Assembly (NCBI RefSeq): GCF_029855045.1
Contig: NZ_CP123228.1
Coordinates: forward strand, 5,642,001 to 5,706,000
From: Piscinibacter sp. XHJ-5
GTDB lineage: Bacteria > Pseudomonadota > Gammaproteobacteria > Burkholderiales > Burkholderiaceae_C
Length of the DNA: 64,000 nt
Reading direction: 5' to 3'
Positions 47,732 through 59,582 of the stretch are shown piece after piece. Every line of letters starts with the position of its first letter. Positions within the stretch are counted from its first letter, which is position 1. The notes under the pieces are model-generated. The model had not been told where the DNA came from and did not search any database. It saw nothing but the letters and a program-made list of their open reading frames with translations. A program made the position numbers and the translations under genes.

Positions 47732-48709
47732 ATGGAAATCTTCGACTACGACAACGTCCTTCTGTTGCCGCGGCGCTGCCGCGTGGAAAGCCGCAGCCAG
47801 TGCGACGCCTCACAGGAGTTCGGCGGCCGCCGCTTCAAGCTGCCGGTGGTTCCGGCCAACATGAAGACCGTCATCGACGAGCCGATCAGCGAGTGGCTCG
47901 CCGCCAACGGCCACTTCTACGTGATGCACCGATTCGACCTCGACAACGTCGCCTACGCGAAGCGCATGCGCGACCGCGGGCTGTTCGTCTCGATCAGCTC
48001 GGGCGTCAAGGAGGCCGACTACGCCGTCATCGACCGGCTGGCCGCTGAAGGCGTCGGCGCCGACTACATCACGATCGACATCGCGCACGGCCACGCCGAC
48101 ACGGTGCGCCGCATGATCGAGCACATCAAGCAGAAGCTGCCGAGCACCTTCGTGATCGCGGGCAACGTGGCCACGCCGGAGGCGGTCATCGACCTGGAGA
48201 ACTGGGGTGCCGACGCGACCAAGGTCGGCGTGGGTCCGGGCAAGGTGTGCATCACGCGGCTGAAGACCGGCTTCGGCACCGGCGGCTGGCAACTGTCGGC
48301 GCTGAAGTGGTGCGCCCGCGTGGCGACCAAGCCCATCATTGCCGACGGCGGCATCCGCGACCACGGCGACATCGCCAAGAGCGTGCGCTTCGGTGCCTGC
48401 ATGGTGATGATCGGCTCGCTGTTCGCCGGCCACGAGGAATCCCCGGGGCAGACCGTCGAGGTCGACGGCAAGCTGTACAAGGAGTACTACGGCAGCGCGT
48501 CCGACTTCAACAAGGGCGAGTACAAGCACGTCGAGGGCAAGCGCATCCTCCAGCCCATCAAGGGCAAGCTGGCCGACACGCTGCGCGAGATGCGCGAGGA
48601 CGTGCAGAGCTCCATCTCGTACGCCGGCGGCACCCGGCTCGCCGACATCCGCAAGGTGAACTACGTCATCCTGGGCGGCGACAACGCCGGCGAGCATCTG
48701 CTGATGTGA
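47732..48709 (+). CDS. guaC: GMP reductase
   Basis: 325 aa TIM-barrel of the IMPDH/GMPR family. It converts GMP to IMP with NADPH in purine salvage. Catalytic C173 in GPGKVCITR, no CBS insertion, [12 protein letters not shown] and the flap region present. The length and the SSGVKEADY segment fit the GMPR class rather than IMP dehydrogenase. ATG at 47732 with CAGGAG upstream. Its 175-nt leader holds a hairpin with T-tract. Confidence 0.95.
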   Translation: MEIFDYDNVLLLPRRCRVESRSQCDASQEFGGRRFKLPVVPANMKTVIDEPISEWLAANGHFYVMHRFDLDNVAYAKRMRDRGLFVSISSGVKEADYAVIDRLAAEGVGADYITIDIAHGHADTVRRMIEHIKQKLPSTFVIAGNVATPEAVIDLENWGADATKVGVGPGKVCITRLKTGFGTGGWQLSALKWCARVATKPIIADGGIRDHGDIAKSVRFGACMVMIGSLFAGHEESPGQTVEVDGKLYKEYYGSASDFNKGEYKHVEGKRILQPIKGKLADTLREMREDVQSSISYAGGTRLADIRKVNYVILGGDNAGEHLLM

Positions 48710-48715
48710 CCCGGG

Positions 48716-50044
48716 CTAGGGCACCATGCCCTGCCGGTCGCCCGGCTCGACAGGCACCGGTCCCCGCCGGCGTGGGGCCGACAGCGGCTGCGCTCGCTGC
48801 GCCGACAGCGGGCACGCGCCGCTCTGCAGGTAGCTGGACGCGGCCGCGGTCAGCGTCTCGGCGGGATCACCGAGCTCGCCGATGAAATCGTCGGCTACGG
48901 CGCAGCGCGCAGCGATGCCGCCGTAGTAGCGTCCCTCGCCCGCGGCGTTGAACGCCTCGAAGTTCACCGCGCTGAAGCTGTTGCCGCACGACTGGACCGG
49001 ATTGAAGCCGAATGGCTTGCCGCAGGTGGTGCCGCCGATGGTGACCACGTCGGCGAACGGCTTCAGGCCGTTGACCAGCAGCTCGCTGGCCGAGCAGGTG
49101 CGCGAGCCGGTCAGGATCACCACTCGCCCAAACACCGGGCCGGGCTGCGCCGCGAGGGAGAACACCGTGTTCGACGCCGTGTGCCGGGCGTTGTAGTGCA
49201 GCTGCGCAAACGTTCCTCCGCCGTGAGCGGCGCCGCTCACCAGGGAGGCCAGCACGTTGGACGTGGAGACACGACCACCGCCGTTGTAGCGCAGGTCCAG
49301 GATGAGCTCGGTGGCGCCGGCCTGGCGGAATTGCGCAAAGGCTTCGGCCAGCGGCGCTTCGGCCTGCGTGATGAAGTCCTTCAGCACCAGATAGCCCGCC
49401 CTGGCCCCGCCGGGCAAGGTCAACACCTTGGCCACCGACAGCGGCGTCAGCGCGTAAGTGGCCGCAGTGAGCACCAGGCTTCGGCGGCCGCTGCGACCGT
49501 CGATCTCCAGCGTCAGCGTGTCGCCTTCGCGCGCCGGGCTCAGCGCGGCGAAATCGTTGGCGGCCACGAGTTCGGCGGCGCTGCGACCGTTGACCGACAC
49601 GATGGTGTCACCGCGCGCCACACCGGCCAGTCCGGACGGCGACAGCGGCTCGATGTAGCGAGCCTTCAACGGCAACGTTCCCTCGATGCCGTTGACGAAG
49701 AGGCCATAGCCGAGCGTGCGCCCTTCGCCGTAGAACTGCTCGTAGGCGGCGCTGCTGCCGAAATAGCTCCAGTGGTCGCGCGGCACGACGCCGTCGCCCG
49801 GATAGCGGCTGGCCTCGAAGTAGGCCTGCAGGCTGTCATAGCCCGCCGGATCCGGTCGGGGCGCCGCGCCGCTCCAGTAGTACCAGTCGTCGAGATAGGT
49901 GCGCAGCCATTCGTTCTGCGCCGACACTTCGCAGCTCGCGCTGCCCGTGGCGGTGCCGCCATCGCCATCACCGCCGCCGCATCCTGCGACGGCCATGGCC
50001 AGGGCGACGATCGTGCGGCGCCATCCTTGCGTTCGAAACCCCAT
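48716..50044 (-). CDS. S41-family peptidase lipoprotein
   Basis: 442 aa. An N-terminal lipobox (VAGC, about residue 24) and a Gly-rich linker suggest a membrane-anchored lipoprotein. A PDZ-like segment ([18 protein letters not shown]) precedes the C-terminal processing protease domain: catalytic Ser in [11 protein letters not shown] and Lys in [17 protein letters not shown] is the characteristic strand. It is CtpA-like, likely periplasmic. ATG at 50044 chosen because the lipobox then lies at normal distance. It faces guaC with a 6-nt gap. Confidence 0.88.
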   Translation of the reverse strand: MGFRTQGWRRTIVALAMAVAGCGGGDGDGGTATGSASCEVSAQNEWLRTYLDDWYYWSGAAPRPDPAGYDSLQAYFEASRYPGDGVVPRDHWSYFGSSAAYEQFYGEGRTLGYGLFVNGIEGTLPLKARYIEPLSPSGLAGVARGDTIVSVNGRSAAELVAANDFAALSPAREGDTLTLEIDGRSGRRSLVLTAATYALTPLSVAKVLTLPGGARAGYLVLKDFITQAEAPLAEAFAQFRQAGATELILDLRYNGGGRVSTSNVLASLVSGAAHGGGTFAQLHYNARHTASNTVFSLAAQPGPVFGRVVILTGSRTCSASELLVNGLKPFADVVTIGGTTCGKPFGFNPVQSCGNSFSAVNFEAFNAAGEGRYYGGIAARCAVADDFIGELGDPAETLTAAASSYLQSGACPLSAQRAQPLSAPRRRGPVPVEPGDRQGMVP

Positions 50045-50098
50045 TCCCGACCTCTGTCCCATCCCGGGCGGCCACCTTAGCAGGCGCAGGGCCGCCCC

Positions 50099-50104
50099 TA
50101 CAAT
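50099..50104 (+). promoter_or_regulatory. Candidate -10 box (TACAAT) for valS
   Basis: TACAATCGAAGCC resembles the TAGAATCG boxes but no ATG follows closely; the valS start is 66 nt on, so an ordinary leader of about 60 nt would result. No convincing -35. Confidence 0.3.
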
Positions 50105-50169
50105 CGAAGCCATCCCGTTTTGCCACTTCCTGCGCAGCCTGCCACGCCGCGCATCAGCCGGTCTTTTTC

Positions 50170-53094
<2,925 letters not shown>

Positions 53095-54104
53095 ACTCGG
53101 CCTGCGCCGCCGGCGTGAGGCTCAGCAGCTCGTCGATGCGGCGCGCCACGGCCCAGGCGCTGCGCAGCCGCGACTCGCGGGTGGTACTCGCCACGCGCGG
53201 CGTGATCTGCAGGGTGTCCATGGTGGCGAGCGGGCGCCCTTCGTCGAGGGCACCCGGCTCCAGGCTGTCGAGCCAGGCCGCAGCGATGCGGCCGCTGGCC
53301 AACCCTGCCGCCAGCGCCTTCTCGTCGAACAGCCCCGAGTGCGCGATGCTGACGATCACCTGGTCGGGCTTGCAGAACGGCAGGAAGCGCTCGCCCAGCA
53401 GGCCGTGGTATCGGCTGAAGTAGTTGAGCTGCACGCACACGGCGTCCGATGTCTCCAGCAGCTCCCGCAGGCCCATCGCACGCACTTTCCAGCGCTCCCA
53501 CACGGGATCGCTCGCATGCAGCGAAGGGTCGTAGCCGACGACCTTGGACCCGAAGGGCTCGAGCAGCTGCGACATCGAGCGCGCGGACGGCGCCATCCCG
53601 ACGAGCCCGACCGTGCACGAGCCGAGCTCGCGTCCCACGCGCATGCCGTCTGAGCCGACGACGGGCACGCGCCGCAGCAGCGACAGCAGCGCACCGATCA
53701 TGAACTCGGCCTCGGCTTGCGCGGTGGCGGTGAGACTGCGCACCACCTCCACGCCGGCGCGCGCACACGCTTCGAGGTCGATGTTCTCGGCGCCCGCGCT
53801 GACACGCCCGACCACGCGCAGCACCGGCGCATAGTGCAACGCTTTCGCGTCAATCGTGACCGAGGGAGGAACGATCAGGGACCGCACGTTGTAGAGCGCT
53901 TGCCGGAACGCGCGCGGATCATGCGCCAGCTCCGGTGCATAGCGCACCGAATGGCGAGACGACAGCCACTGAGTGACTTCGTCTTCCAGCGGTTCGACGA
54001 TGAGCAAATCCATGCGGTTGGGTGGGCGCGAAGGGAGTGGAGCGTCAAAGGCTCATGCCAGAATGGTCTGCCATTGAGCCTCTTGTCTTGGAGATTGTAA
54101 GTAA

Positions 54105-54971
54105 ATGTTGGTCAAGAAAGCGATCTTCCCAGTGGCCGGTCTGGGCACCCGATTTCTCCCCGCCACGAAAGCGCAGCCCAAGGAAATGCTGCCGGTGGTG
54201 GACAAGCCGCTGATCCAATATGCGGTGGAGGAGGCGTATGCGGCCGGCGTGCGGGAGATGATCTTCGTCACCGGTCGGCACAAGCGTCCGATCGAGGACC
54301 ACTTTGACATGACTTTCGAGCTCGAGGTAGCCCTCGAACAAGCGGGTAAACAGGAACTGCTCGACGTCGTGCGAAGCGTGAAGCCTGACGACATGGAGTG
54401 CATCTACGTGCGCCAACCGCAGGCGCTGGGTCTGGGCCATGCGGTGATGTGCGCAGAGCGCCTCATCGGCAACAACCCCTTCGCCGTGCTGCTGGCCGAT
54501 GACCTCATGGTCGGCGACCCGCCGGTGATGCAGCAGATGGTGGAGCAGTTCCGCGAGTGGCGCGCTTCCATCCTGGCGGTGCAGGAGGTGCCGGCCGAGC
54601 ACACGCGGCGATATGGCATCGTCGCTGGAACGCAAGTGAACGATCACGTGATGGACGTCAATCGCATTGTCGAGAAGCCGGCGCCCGAGGCCGCGCCGTC
54701 ACGGCTGGGCGTGGCCGGCCGCTACATCCTGACGCCCGGCGTCTTCCACGAGATCGCCAGCCAGCCGCGCGGCGTAGGCGGCGAGATCCAGCTGACCGAC
54801 GGCATCGCCGGGTTGCTGCGCCGCGAGAAGGTGTTTGCCTACCGGTACGAGGGAAAGCGCTACGACTGCGGCAGCAAGGAAGGGTTCCTCGAGGCCAACG
54901 TCGAGCTGGCGCTGCAGCACCCGCAGCTCGGCAAGGGCTTCCGCGACTTCCTGAAGAACCTCGAGATCTGA
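54105..54971 (+). CDS. galU: UTP-glucose-1-phosphate uridylyltransferase
   Basis: 288 aa nucleotidyltransferase. N-terminal VAGLGTRFLPATKAQPKEML (residues 9-28), then DLDRKG-type IEDHFD and VEKP motifs. Makes UDP-glucose for LPS, capsule and trehalose. ATG at 54105 with GGAG about 11 nt upstream. 91 nt separate it from the divergent gene. Confidence 0.97.
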   Translation: MLVKKAIFPVAGLGTRFLPATKAQPKEMLPVVDKPLIQYAVEEAYAAGVREMIFVTGRHKRPIEDHFDMTFELEVALEQAGKQELLDVVRSVKPDDMECIYVRQPQALGLGHAVMCAERLIGNNPFAVLLADDLMVGDPPVMQQMVEQFREWRASILAVQEVPAEHTRRYGIVAGTQVNDHVMDVNRIVEKPAPEAAPSRLGVAGRYILTPGVFHEIASQPRGVGGEIQLTDGIAGLLRREKVFAYRYEGKRYDCGSKEGFLEANVELALQHPQLGKGFRDFLKNLEI

Positions 54972-54986
54972 CGCGCCCGGCGCGGC

Positions 54987-55214
54987 TCAGCGGCGCCGCA
55001 GGAAGTGGATGAACTCGTCCTTGCTGCTGCTCTGCTCGAGCAGCTCGTTGCCCGTCTGGCGTGCGAAGGCCTGGAAGTCGCGCATCGATCCCGGGTCGGT
55101 GGCCACGACCTTCAGCACCTGTCCGCTGGCCATCTCGGCCAGCGCCTTCTTGGCCTTGAGGATCGGCAGCGGGCAGTTCAGCCCGCGGGTGTCGATTTCC
55201 TTGTGCGCGTCCAT
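54987..55214 (-). CDS. TusA-family sulfurtransferase
   Basis: 75 aa. The TusA signature is LNCPLPILKAKKAL at residues 12-25, with the catalytic Cys in CPxP. TusA-type proteins carry persulfide sulfur for thiouridine modification or other pathways. ATG at 55214 chosen over an ATG 5 codons earlier because the CPxP motif then has standard distance. Lies 20 nt downstream of the nudix gene. Confidence 0.88.
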   Translation of the reverse strand: MDAHKEIDTRGLNCPLPILKAKKALAEMASGQVLKVVATDPGSMRDFQAFARQTGNELLEQSSSKDEFIHFLRRR

Positions 55215-55234
55215 CGGAAGTGTCCTCATGCGCT

Positions 55235-55783
55235 TCAGGCCGCCGGGCGCGGCGGCAGTTCGAAGAATTGCGGCGAGTGGCCGCGCGACCTGAGCCAGTC
55301 GGCCAGCGCGTAGCCCGTGCCCGCGGGCCAGCAGCGCACTGCATCGGGGGCGTACAGCTTGTATTCGGCCAGCTCGGGAGACAGCCGGATCTCGCCGCGC
55401 GCCAGCGCGTGGTAGGCAATGATCACCTGGTTCATGCGCTGGAAGTCGTAGACGCCGATCAGCTTCAGCGCCTCGACCTGCAACGAGGTCTCCTCCGCCA
55501 CCTCGCGCGCGATGCCGCCCTCTGGCGTTTCACCCGCTTCCATGAAGCCGGTGATCAGGCCGAACATGCGGCCGGTCCAGGCGGCATTGCGCGCCAGCAG
55601 CAGCTGGCCGTCGCGGTCCGCCAGCTCGATGACCGCCGCGAGCACCGGCGTCGGGTTGTTCCAGTGCGTCCAGCCGCAGGCCGCGCAGCGCAGTCGCGCC
55701 TTCGGGCCGCCGTCTTCCTGCGCCGACAGCATCTGCAGCGCGGTGGCGCACTGCGGACAGAACTTGTAGGCCCCGCCGCTCAT
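55235..55783 (-). CDS. NUDIX hydrolase with N-terminal zinc ribbon
   Basis: 182 aa. An N-terminal CxxC pair and CAACGW form a zinc ribbon (residues 9-37). The Nudix box reads GFMEAGETPEGGIAREVAEETSL (Gx5Ex7REUxEE; the usual final Gly is Ser). Possibly acts on NADH or similar dinucleotides, as NudC-like zinc-ribbon nudix proteins do. The ATG overlaps the cysM stop (ATGA), so it is translationally coupled to cysM and precedes tusA-like. Confidence 0.9.
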   Translation of the reverse strand: MSGGAYKFCPQCATALQMLSAQEDGGPKARLRCAACGWTHWNNPTPVLAAVIELADRDGQLLLARNAAWTGRMFGLITGFMEAGETPEGGIAREVAEETSLQVEALKLIGVYDFQRMNQVIIAYHALARGEIRLSPELAEYKLYAPDAVRCWPAGTGYALADWLRSRGHSPQFFELPPRPAA

Positions 55784-56697
55784 GCCGGGAAGACGCCGGT
55801 GGACAGGTAGCGGTCGCCGCGGTCGCAGACGACGAAGACGATGGTCGCGTTTTCCACCTGCTGGGCCAGTTGCAGTGCGACCCAGAGGGCGCCCGCCGAC
55901 GAGATGCCGGCAAACAGGCCCTCCACGCGGGCCATGCGCCGCGCCATCTCCTCGGCGTCGCTCTGGCTCACGTAGATCAGCTCGTCGACCCAGGTGGGGT
56001 CGTAGATCTTCGGCAGATAGGCCTCTGGCCACTTGCGGATGCCGGGAATGCGCGAGCCCTCGTTCGGCTGGGCGCCGATCACGCGCACGTGCTTGTTCTT
56101 TTCCTTCAGGTAGCGCGAGACGCCGGTGATGGTGCCGGTGGTGCCCATCGCGCTCACGAAGTGGGTGATCTGCCCATGCGTGTCGCGCCAGATCTCCGGG
56201 CCCGTGGTCTCGTAGTGCACACGCGGGTTGTCGGCATTGGCGAATTGGTCGAGCACGCGCCCTTTGCCGTCGCGCTGCATCTGCTCGGCGAGGTCGCGCG
56301 CGTATTCCATGCCGCCCGAGCGCGGCGTGAGGATCAGCTCGGCGCCGAATGCCTTCATCGTCTGGGCCCGCTCGACGCTCAGGTCCTCCGGCATGATCAG
56401 CAGCATGCGGTAGCCGCGGATCGCCGCGGCCATGGCAAGCGCGATGCCGGTGTTGCCCGACGTGGCTTCGATCAGCGTGTCGCCCGGCTTGATGTCGCCA
56501 CGCTCCTCGGCTCGGCGGATCATGCTGATGGCGGGCCGGTCCTTCACCGAGCCGGCCGGGTTGTTGCCCTCGAGCTTGCCCAGGATCACGTTGCCGCGCT
56601 GCTCGTTCTCCACGCCCGGCAAGCGCGCCAGGCGCACCAGCGGCGTACTGCCGATCGTGTCTTCGACGGTCCGGTATTCGATCTTGCGTGAGGCCAT
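55780..56697 (-). CDS. cysM: Cysteine synthase B / O-acetylserine sulfhydrylase
   Basis: 305 aa fold-type II PLP enzyme. K52 in NPAGSVKDRP is the PLP Schiff-base lysine, and TSGNTGIALAMAA binds the substrate carboxylate. It makes cysteine from O-acetylserine (or O-phosphoserine) and thiosulfate or sulfide. The CysM grouping is from similarity. Followed by nudix and tusA-like in one run. A GACAAT box lies 6 nt before the ATG at 56697. Confidence 0.92.
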   Translation of the reverse strand: MASRKIEYRTVEDTIGSTPLVRLARLPGVENEQRGNVILGKLEGNNPAGSVKDRPAISMIRRAEERGDIKPGDTLIEATSGNTGIALAMAAAIRGYRMLLIMPEDLSVERAQTMKAFGAELILTPRSGGMEYARDLAEQMQRDGKGRVLDQFANADNPRVHYETTGPEIWRDTHGQITHFVSAMGTTGTITGVSRYLKEKNKHVRVIGAQPNEGSRIPGIRKWPEAYLPKIYDPTWVDELIYVSQSDAEEMARRMARVEGLFAGISSAGALWVALQLAQQVENATIVFVVCDRGDRYLSTGVFPA

Positions 56698-56703
56698 GGG
56701 CGC

Positions 56704-56709
56704 ATTGTC
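56704..56709 (-). promoter_or_regulatory. Candidate -10 box (GACAAT) for cysM
   Basis: Minus-strand GACAAT, GCGCCC, then ATG: the same 6-nt spacing seen before polA. Divergent from the tRNA-Leu promoter. Confidence 0.3.
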
Positions 56710-56736
56710 GCCCACCCGGATTCCGCATGGGTCGCG

Positions 56737-56745
56737 TGCCATAAT
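56737..56745 (+). promoter_or_regulatory. Extended -10 promoter of tRNA-Leu
   Basis: TGC-CATAAT is a TGn extended -10 with a near-consensus hexamer (56740-56745). The following CCGGACCC is a GC-rich discriminator, typical of stable-RNA genes under stringent control. Predicted start near 56752, giving a 30-nt 5' leader to trim. No good -35. Confidence 0.5.
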
Positions 56746-56781
56746 CCGGACCCTTCAGCGCGTACCCACGCCCTTGCCTCG

Positions 56782-56868
56782 GCCGGAGTGGCGAAATCGG
56801 TAGACGCAGCAGACTCAAAATCTGCCGGTGGCAACACCGTGCCGGTTCGATTCCGGCCTCCGGCACCA
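56782..56868 (+). tRNA. tRNA-Leu (anticodon CAA)
   Basis: 87 nt with the 3' CCA encoded. Acceptor stem GCCGGAG/CTCCGGC, D-arm GCGAAATCGGTAGACGC, anticodon arm GCAGA-CTCAAAA-TCTGC with anticodon CAA (reads UUG), long variable arm GGTGGCAACACC, and T-arm GGTTCGATTCC. Class II structure typical of leucine tRNA. A rhomboid gene starts 37 nt downstream with no clear terminator between. Confidence 0.97.
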
Positions 56869-56905
56869 ACGACGAACACACCGCGGTGTTTGCCGCCAGG
56901 ACGCG

Positions 56906-57517
56906 ATGCCTCCCATCCCACCCATCACCAAGTGGCTGCTGATCGTCAATGTCGCGGCATTCTTCCTCGACGATCTGCTCAGGCTGGCGGCCGGCATGTC
57001 GTTCGCCGGATGGTTCGCGCTGTGGCCGCTCGGGCACGGGTTCATGCCGTGGCAGGTCGTCACCTATGCCTTCCTGCACGGCGACCTGCTGCACCTGCTG
57101 TTCAACATGTTCGCGCTGTGGACCTTCGGCTCGGAGCTCGAAAGGCTGTGGGGCGAGCAGCGCTACATCCGCTTCTACGCCGCCAGCGTGCTGGCCGCCG
57201 CGCTTTCGCAGCTCGTCGTCACCACGCTCAGCGGCTCGCCGCTGCCGACGGTCGGTGCGTCGGGCGGCATCTACGGGTTGCTGCTGGGCTTCGGGATGAT
57301 GTTCCCCAATCGGCAGATCATGCTGCTGATCCCCCCGATCCCGATGAAGGCCAAGGTGTACGTGCTCATCTTCGGCCTGCTGGAGCTGTACCTGGGCGCC
57401 ACCCGCACCATGGACGGCGTGGCGCACTTCGCCCACCTGGGCGGCATGCTGGGCGCCTTCCTGATGATCCGCTACTGGCGTGGCCTGCCGCCCTTCCGGG
57501 GCGGACGCCGACGCTGA
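56906..57517 (+). CDS. Rhomboid-family intramembrane protease
   Basis: 203 aa with six membrane helices. The catalytic Ser119 lies in GASGG and His167 in HFAHLGG; the HGDLLHLLFNM segment is the rhomboid L1/TM2 motif. It cleaves transmembrane substrates. The ATG at 56906 lies 37 nt after the tRNA-Leu, so it may be made by read-through from the tRNA promoter. Followed by a degenerate HtrA-like gene. Confidence 0.92.
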   Translation: MPPIPPITKWLLIVNVAAFFLDDLLRLAAGMSFAGWFALWPLGHGFMPWQVVTYAFLHGDLLHLLFNMFALWTFGSELERLWGEQRYIRFYAASVLAAALSQLVVTTLSGSPLPTVGASGGIYGLLLGFGMMFPNRQIMLLIPPIPMKAKVYVLIFGLLELYLGATRTMDGVAHFAHLGGMLGAFLMIRYWRGLPPFRGGRRR

Positions 57518-57560
57518 AACCCGCACGCAGCCGCGGGTACCTGAAAACGCTCATGCTGGA

Positions 57561-57578
57561 GACCTCCGCGCGGAGGTC
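57561..57578 (+). promoter_or_regulatory. Perfect palindrome sequestering a ribosome binding site
   Basis: GACCTCCGCGCGGAGGTC is an 18-nt perfect palindrome: 7-bp stem, GCGC loop. Its 3' arm contains the Shine-Dalgarno sequence GGAGGT (57572-57577), 4 nt before the ATG at 57582. Folded, it would block ribosome access; opening (temperature, protein or small RNA) would allow it. Confidence 0.6.
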
Positions 57579-57581
57579 ACC

Positions 57582-58622
57582 ATGCCGGGTCGGATGTCGT
57601 GGATAGCTCGCCGCATGCTGCCGGTGCTGCTGCTGGGGGCGGCGCTCGCCGCGTCGGCCGCGGGTGACTCCAGGCCAACCGCCCCCGACATCGATGCACA
57701 GACGCAGGCGCTGGCACGCGCCAACGCCGCCGTGGTGGGAGTGCGCACCGTGGCCGTCGAGGACGCCCGCTCCATCGACACGTTGGGGCGCGAGCGACAA
57801 GGCTCCGGCGTGGTCATCGATGCCGACGGCCTCGTCGTCACGATCGGCTACCTGATTCTCGAAGCGGACCATGTGGACCTCGTGCTGGAGCGCGACCGGG
57901 TCGTGCCGGCGCGCGTCGTGGCCTACGACCTCGCCTCGGGCTTCGGCCTGCTGCAGGCGCTGGCACCGTTGCGCCTGCCGCCGGCGGGACTGGGCAATCC
58001 CGCCGCGTTGTCGACCGACGAGCCGTTGATGATCGCGAGCGGCGGTGCCGACGGCGACCTGAGCATCGCCCGAATGGTGTCGCGGCGCGCGTTCTCCGGC
58101 TACTGGGAGTACCACATCGACGGCGCGCTGTTCACCACGCCGCCGCGCACCGACCACAGCGGCGCGGCGCTGTTCAACGCACACGGCGAGCTGATGGGCA
58201 TCGGCTCCCTGGTGGTGCTGGACGCACTGGGACCGGGCCATCCGCGCATGGCCGGCAACATGTTCGTGCCGACCGACTTGTTGAAGCGCATCCTGCCGGA
58301 CCTGCGCGAGCGCGGCGCGACGCGTACCAGCACGCGCGCATGGCTGGGGCTCAACAGCGTGGAGCTCGAAGGAGACGTGCGCGTCGTGCGCATCACGCGC
58401 GACAGCCCGGCTGAAGCGGCCGGCATGCAGCCGGGGGACAAGATCGTCAAGATCGACGGCATGCCGGTGAAGAGCCTCGAGGGCTTCTACAAGCGGCTTT
58501 GGCGCGACGCTCCACCGGAGCGCGAAGTGGAGCTGGTCATCACGCGCGGCGGCGACGAGCGCACGGTGAAGCTGCAGGCGCAGGATCGGATGAAGACGCT
58601 GCGCCGGGCCAAGGGAATCTAG
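57582..58622 (+). CDS. Degenerate HtrA-like protein with PDZ domain
   Basis: 346 aa: signal peptide or membrane anchor (1-28), trypsin-like fold, PDZ (about 270-335, GMQPGDKIVKIDGMPVKSL). The triad is broken: the His position is Y90 (TIGYLI instead of TNxHVV), the Asp position is G120 (DLASGFGLL), and only the serine is kept, S193 in DHSGAAL. It is therefore probably a non-proteolytic PDZ scaffold or regulator in the periplasm. An SD-blocking palindrome directly precedes its start. Its stop overlaps the stop of the opposing gene in CTAG. Compare with the intact HtrA at 22610. Confidence 0.85.
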   Translation: MPGRMSWIARRMLPVLLLGAALAASAAGDSRPTAPDIDAQTQALARANAAVVGVRTVAVEDARSIDTLGRERQGSGVVIDADGLVVTIGYLILEADHVDLVLERDRVVPARVVAYDLASGFGLLQALAPLRLPPAGLGNPAALSTDEPLMIASGGADGDLSIARMVSRRAFSGYWEYHIDGALFTTPPRTDHSGAALFNAHGELMGIGSLVVLDALGPGHPRMAGNMFVPTDLLKRILPDLRERGATRTSTRAWLGLNSVELEGDVRVVRITRDSPAEAAGMQPGDKIVKIDGMPVKSLEGFYKRLWRDAPPEREVELVITRGGDERTVKLQAQDRMKTLRRAKGI

Positions 58623-59512
58623 CCGGCCAAGCCTTCGCGCACCGTCGGGTACCGCAGCGCAAGCCGCAGCTCCTTCTTCAATCGGCAGTTGTCGAGGCGC
58701 CGCGATTCGCTCATGAAGCTGAGCAGCGTCGGCGGCAATCGCTCGCGCGCCTGCTCGAGGGTGATGCGCGGCGGGCGCGGCAGCCCGCAGAGGTCCGCGG
58801 CGAGATCGAAGTACTCGCCCATCTTCAGTTCGCTGTCGTCGCTGGCATGCACCACGCGCTGCGGCAGGCCGCGCACCAGCGCCGCGGCGCAGGCGCGCGC
58901 GAGGTCGTCGGCGTGGATGTGGTTGGTGTAGACGTCGTCGTTCGTGTCCAGCACCGGCGTGCCGCGGAGGAGGCGCTCGCGCGGATGTCCACCGGGACGG
59001 TCGAGGGCATAGATGCCGGGGATCCGCAGGATGCTGACGCGCGCGCCGAATGCGCGGCCGTACCAGCGCAGCCGCGCTTCTGCATCGACGCGCCGGCGCG
59101 CGCGGCCCGTGCGCGGCCCCGTGGCTCGCGTCTCGTCGAAACGCTGCCCGCCGCAATCGCCGTACACGCCGCTCGTGCTGCCATACACGATGCATTGCAC
59201 GCGGTCCTTGCGCCCCAGCGCCTGCAGCAGGTGCGCGGTGCGCGGATCGCCGTCGCCCTCGGCCGGCGGCGGCGCCAGGTGCAACACCGCATCCGCCAAT
59301 CCCGCCAGGCGGCCCAGCGTCGATGGCATGTCCAGATCCCCGATCAGCGGCAGCACGCCGGCGGCGCGCAATTGCAGTGCGCGCTCGGGGCGGCTCGTCA
59401 GCGCGAACACGCGATAGCGGCCGCCGAGCAGCCGCACCACACGCATGCCGACGTCACCGCATCCGACGATCAGCAGGCGCGGACGCTTGAAACGGGTGGG
59501 AAGGAAGGACAT
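58619..59512 (-). CDS. NAD-dependent epimerase/dehydratase-like (extended SDR)
   Basis: 297 aa, Rossmann fold. RLLIVGCGDVGMRVVRLLGG (13-32) is the nucleotide loop; GSTSGVYGD resembles the extended-SDR catalytic serine strand, but the expected YxxxK is not evident nearby (the segment reads GRARRRVDAEARL). Resembles YeeZ-type atypical epimerases. ATG at 59512. Its stop shares CTAG with the opposing HtrA-like gene. Confidence 0.83.
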   Translation of the reverse strand: MSFLPTRFKRPRLLIVGCGDVGMRVVRLLGGRYRVFALTSRPERALQLRAAGVLPLIGDLDMPSTLGRLAGLADAVLHLAPPPAEGDGDPRTAHLLQALGRKDRVQCIVYGSTSGVYGDCGGQRFDETRATGPRTGRARRRVDAEARLRWYGRAFGARVSILRIPGIYALDRPGGHPRERLLRGTPVLDTNDDVYTNHIHADDLARACAAALVRGLPQRVVHASDDSELKMGEYFDLAADLCGLPRPPRITLEQARERLPPTLLSFMSESRRLDNCRLKKELRLALRYPTVREGLAG

Positions 59513-59582
59513 TCGGGGCGGTCCGCAGCCGCTTGGAGGGGCAGGGCAAAATTGCAAGTCAGTTTACGAGAGCCTTCCCACC

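Noticed and set aside
56869..56905. Palindrome ACACCGCGGTGT as tRNA-Leu terminator
   Set aside because: The stem would be only 4-5 bp and no T-tract follows, so termination is not supported.
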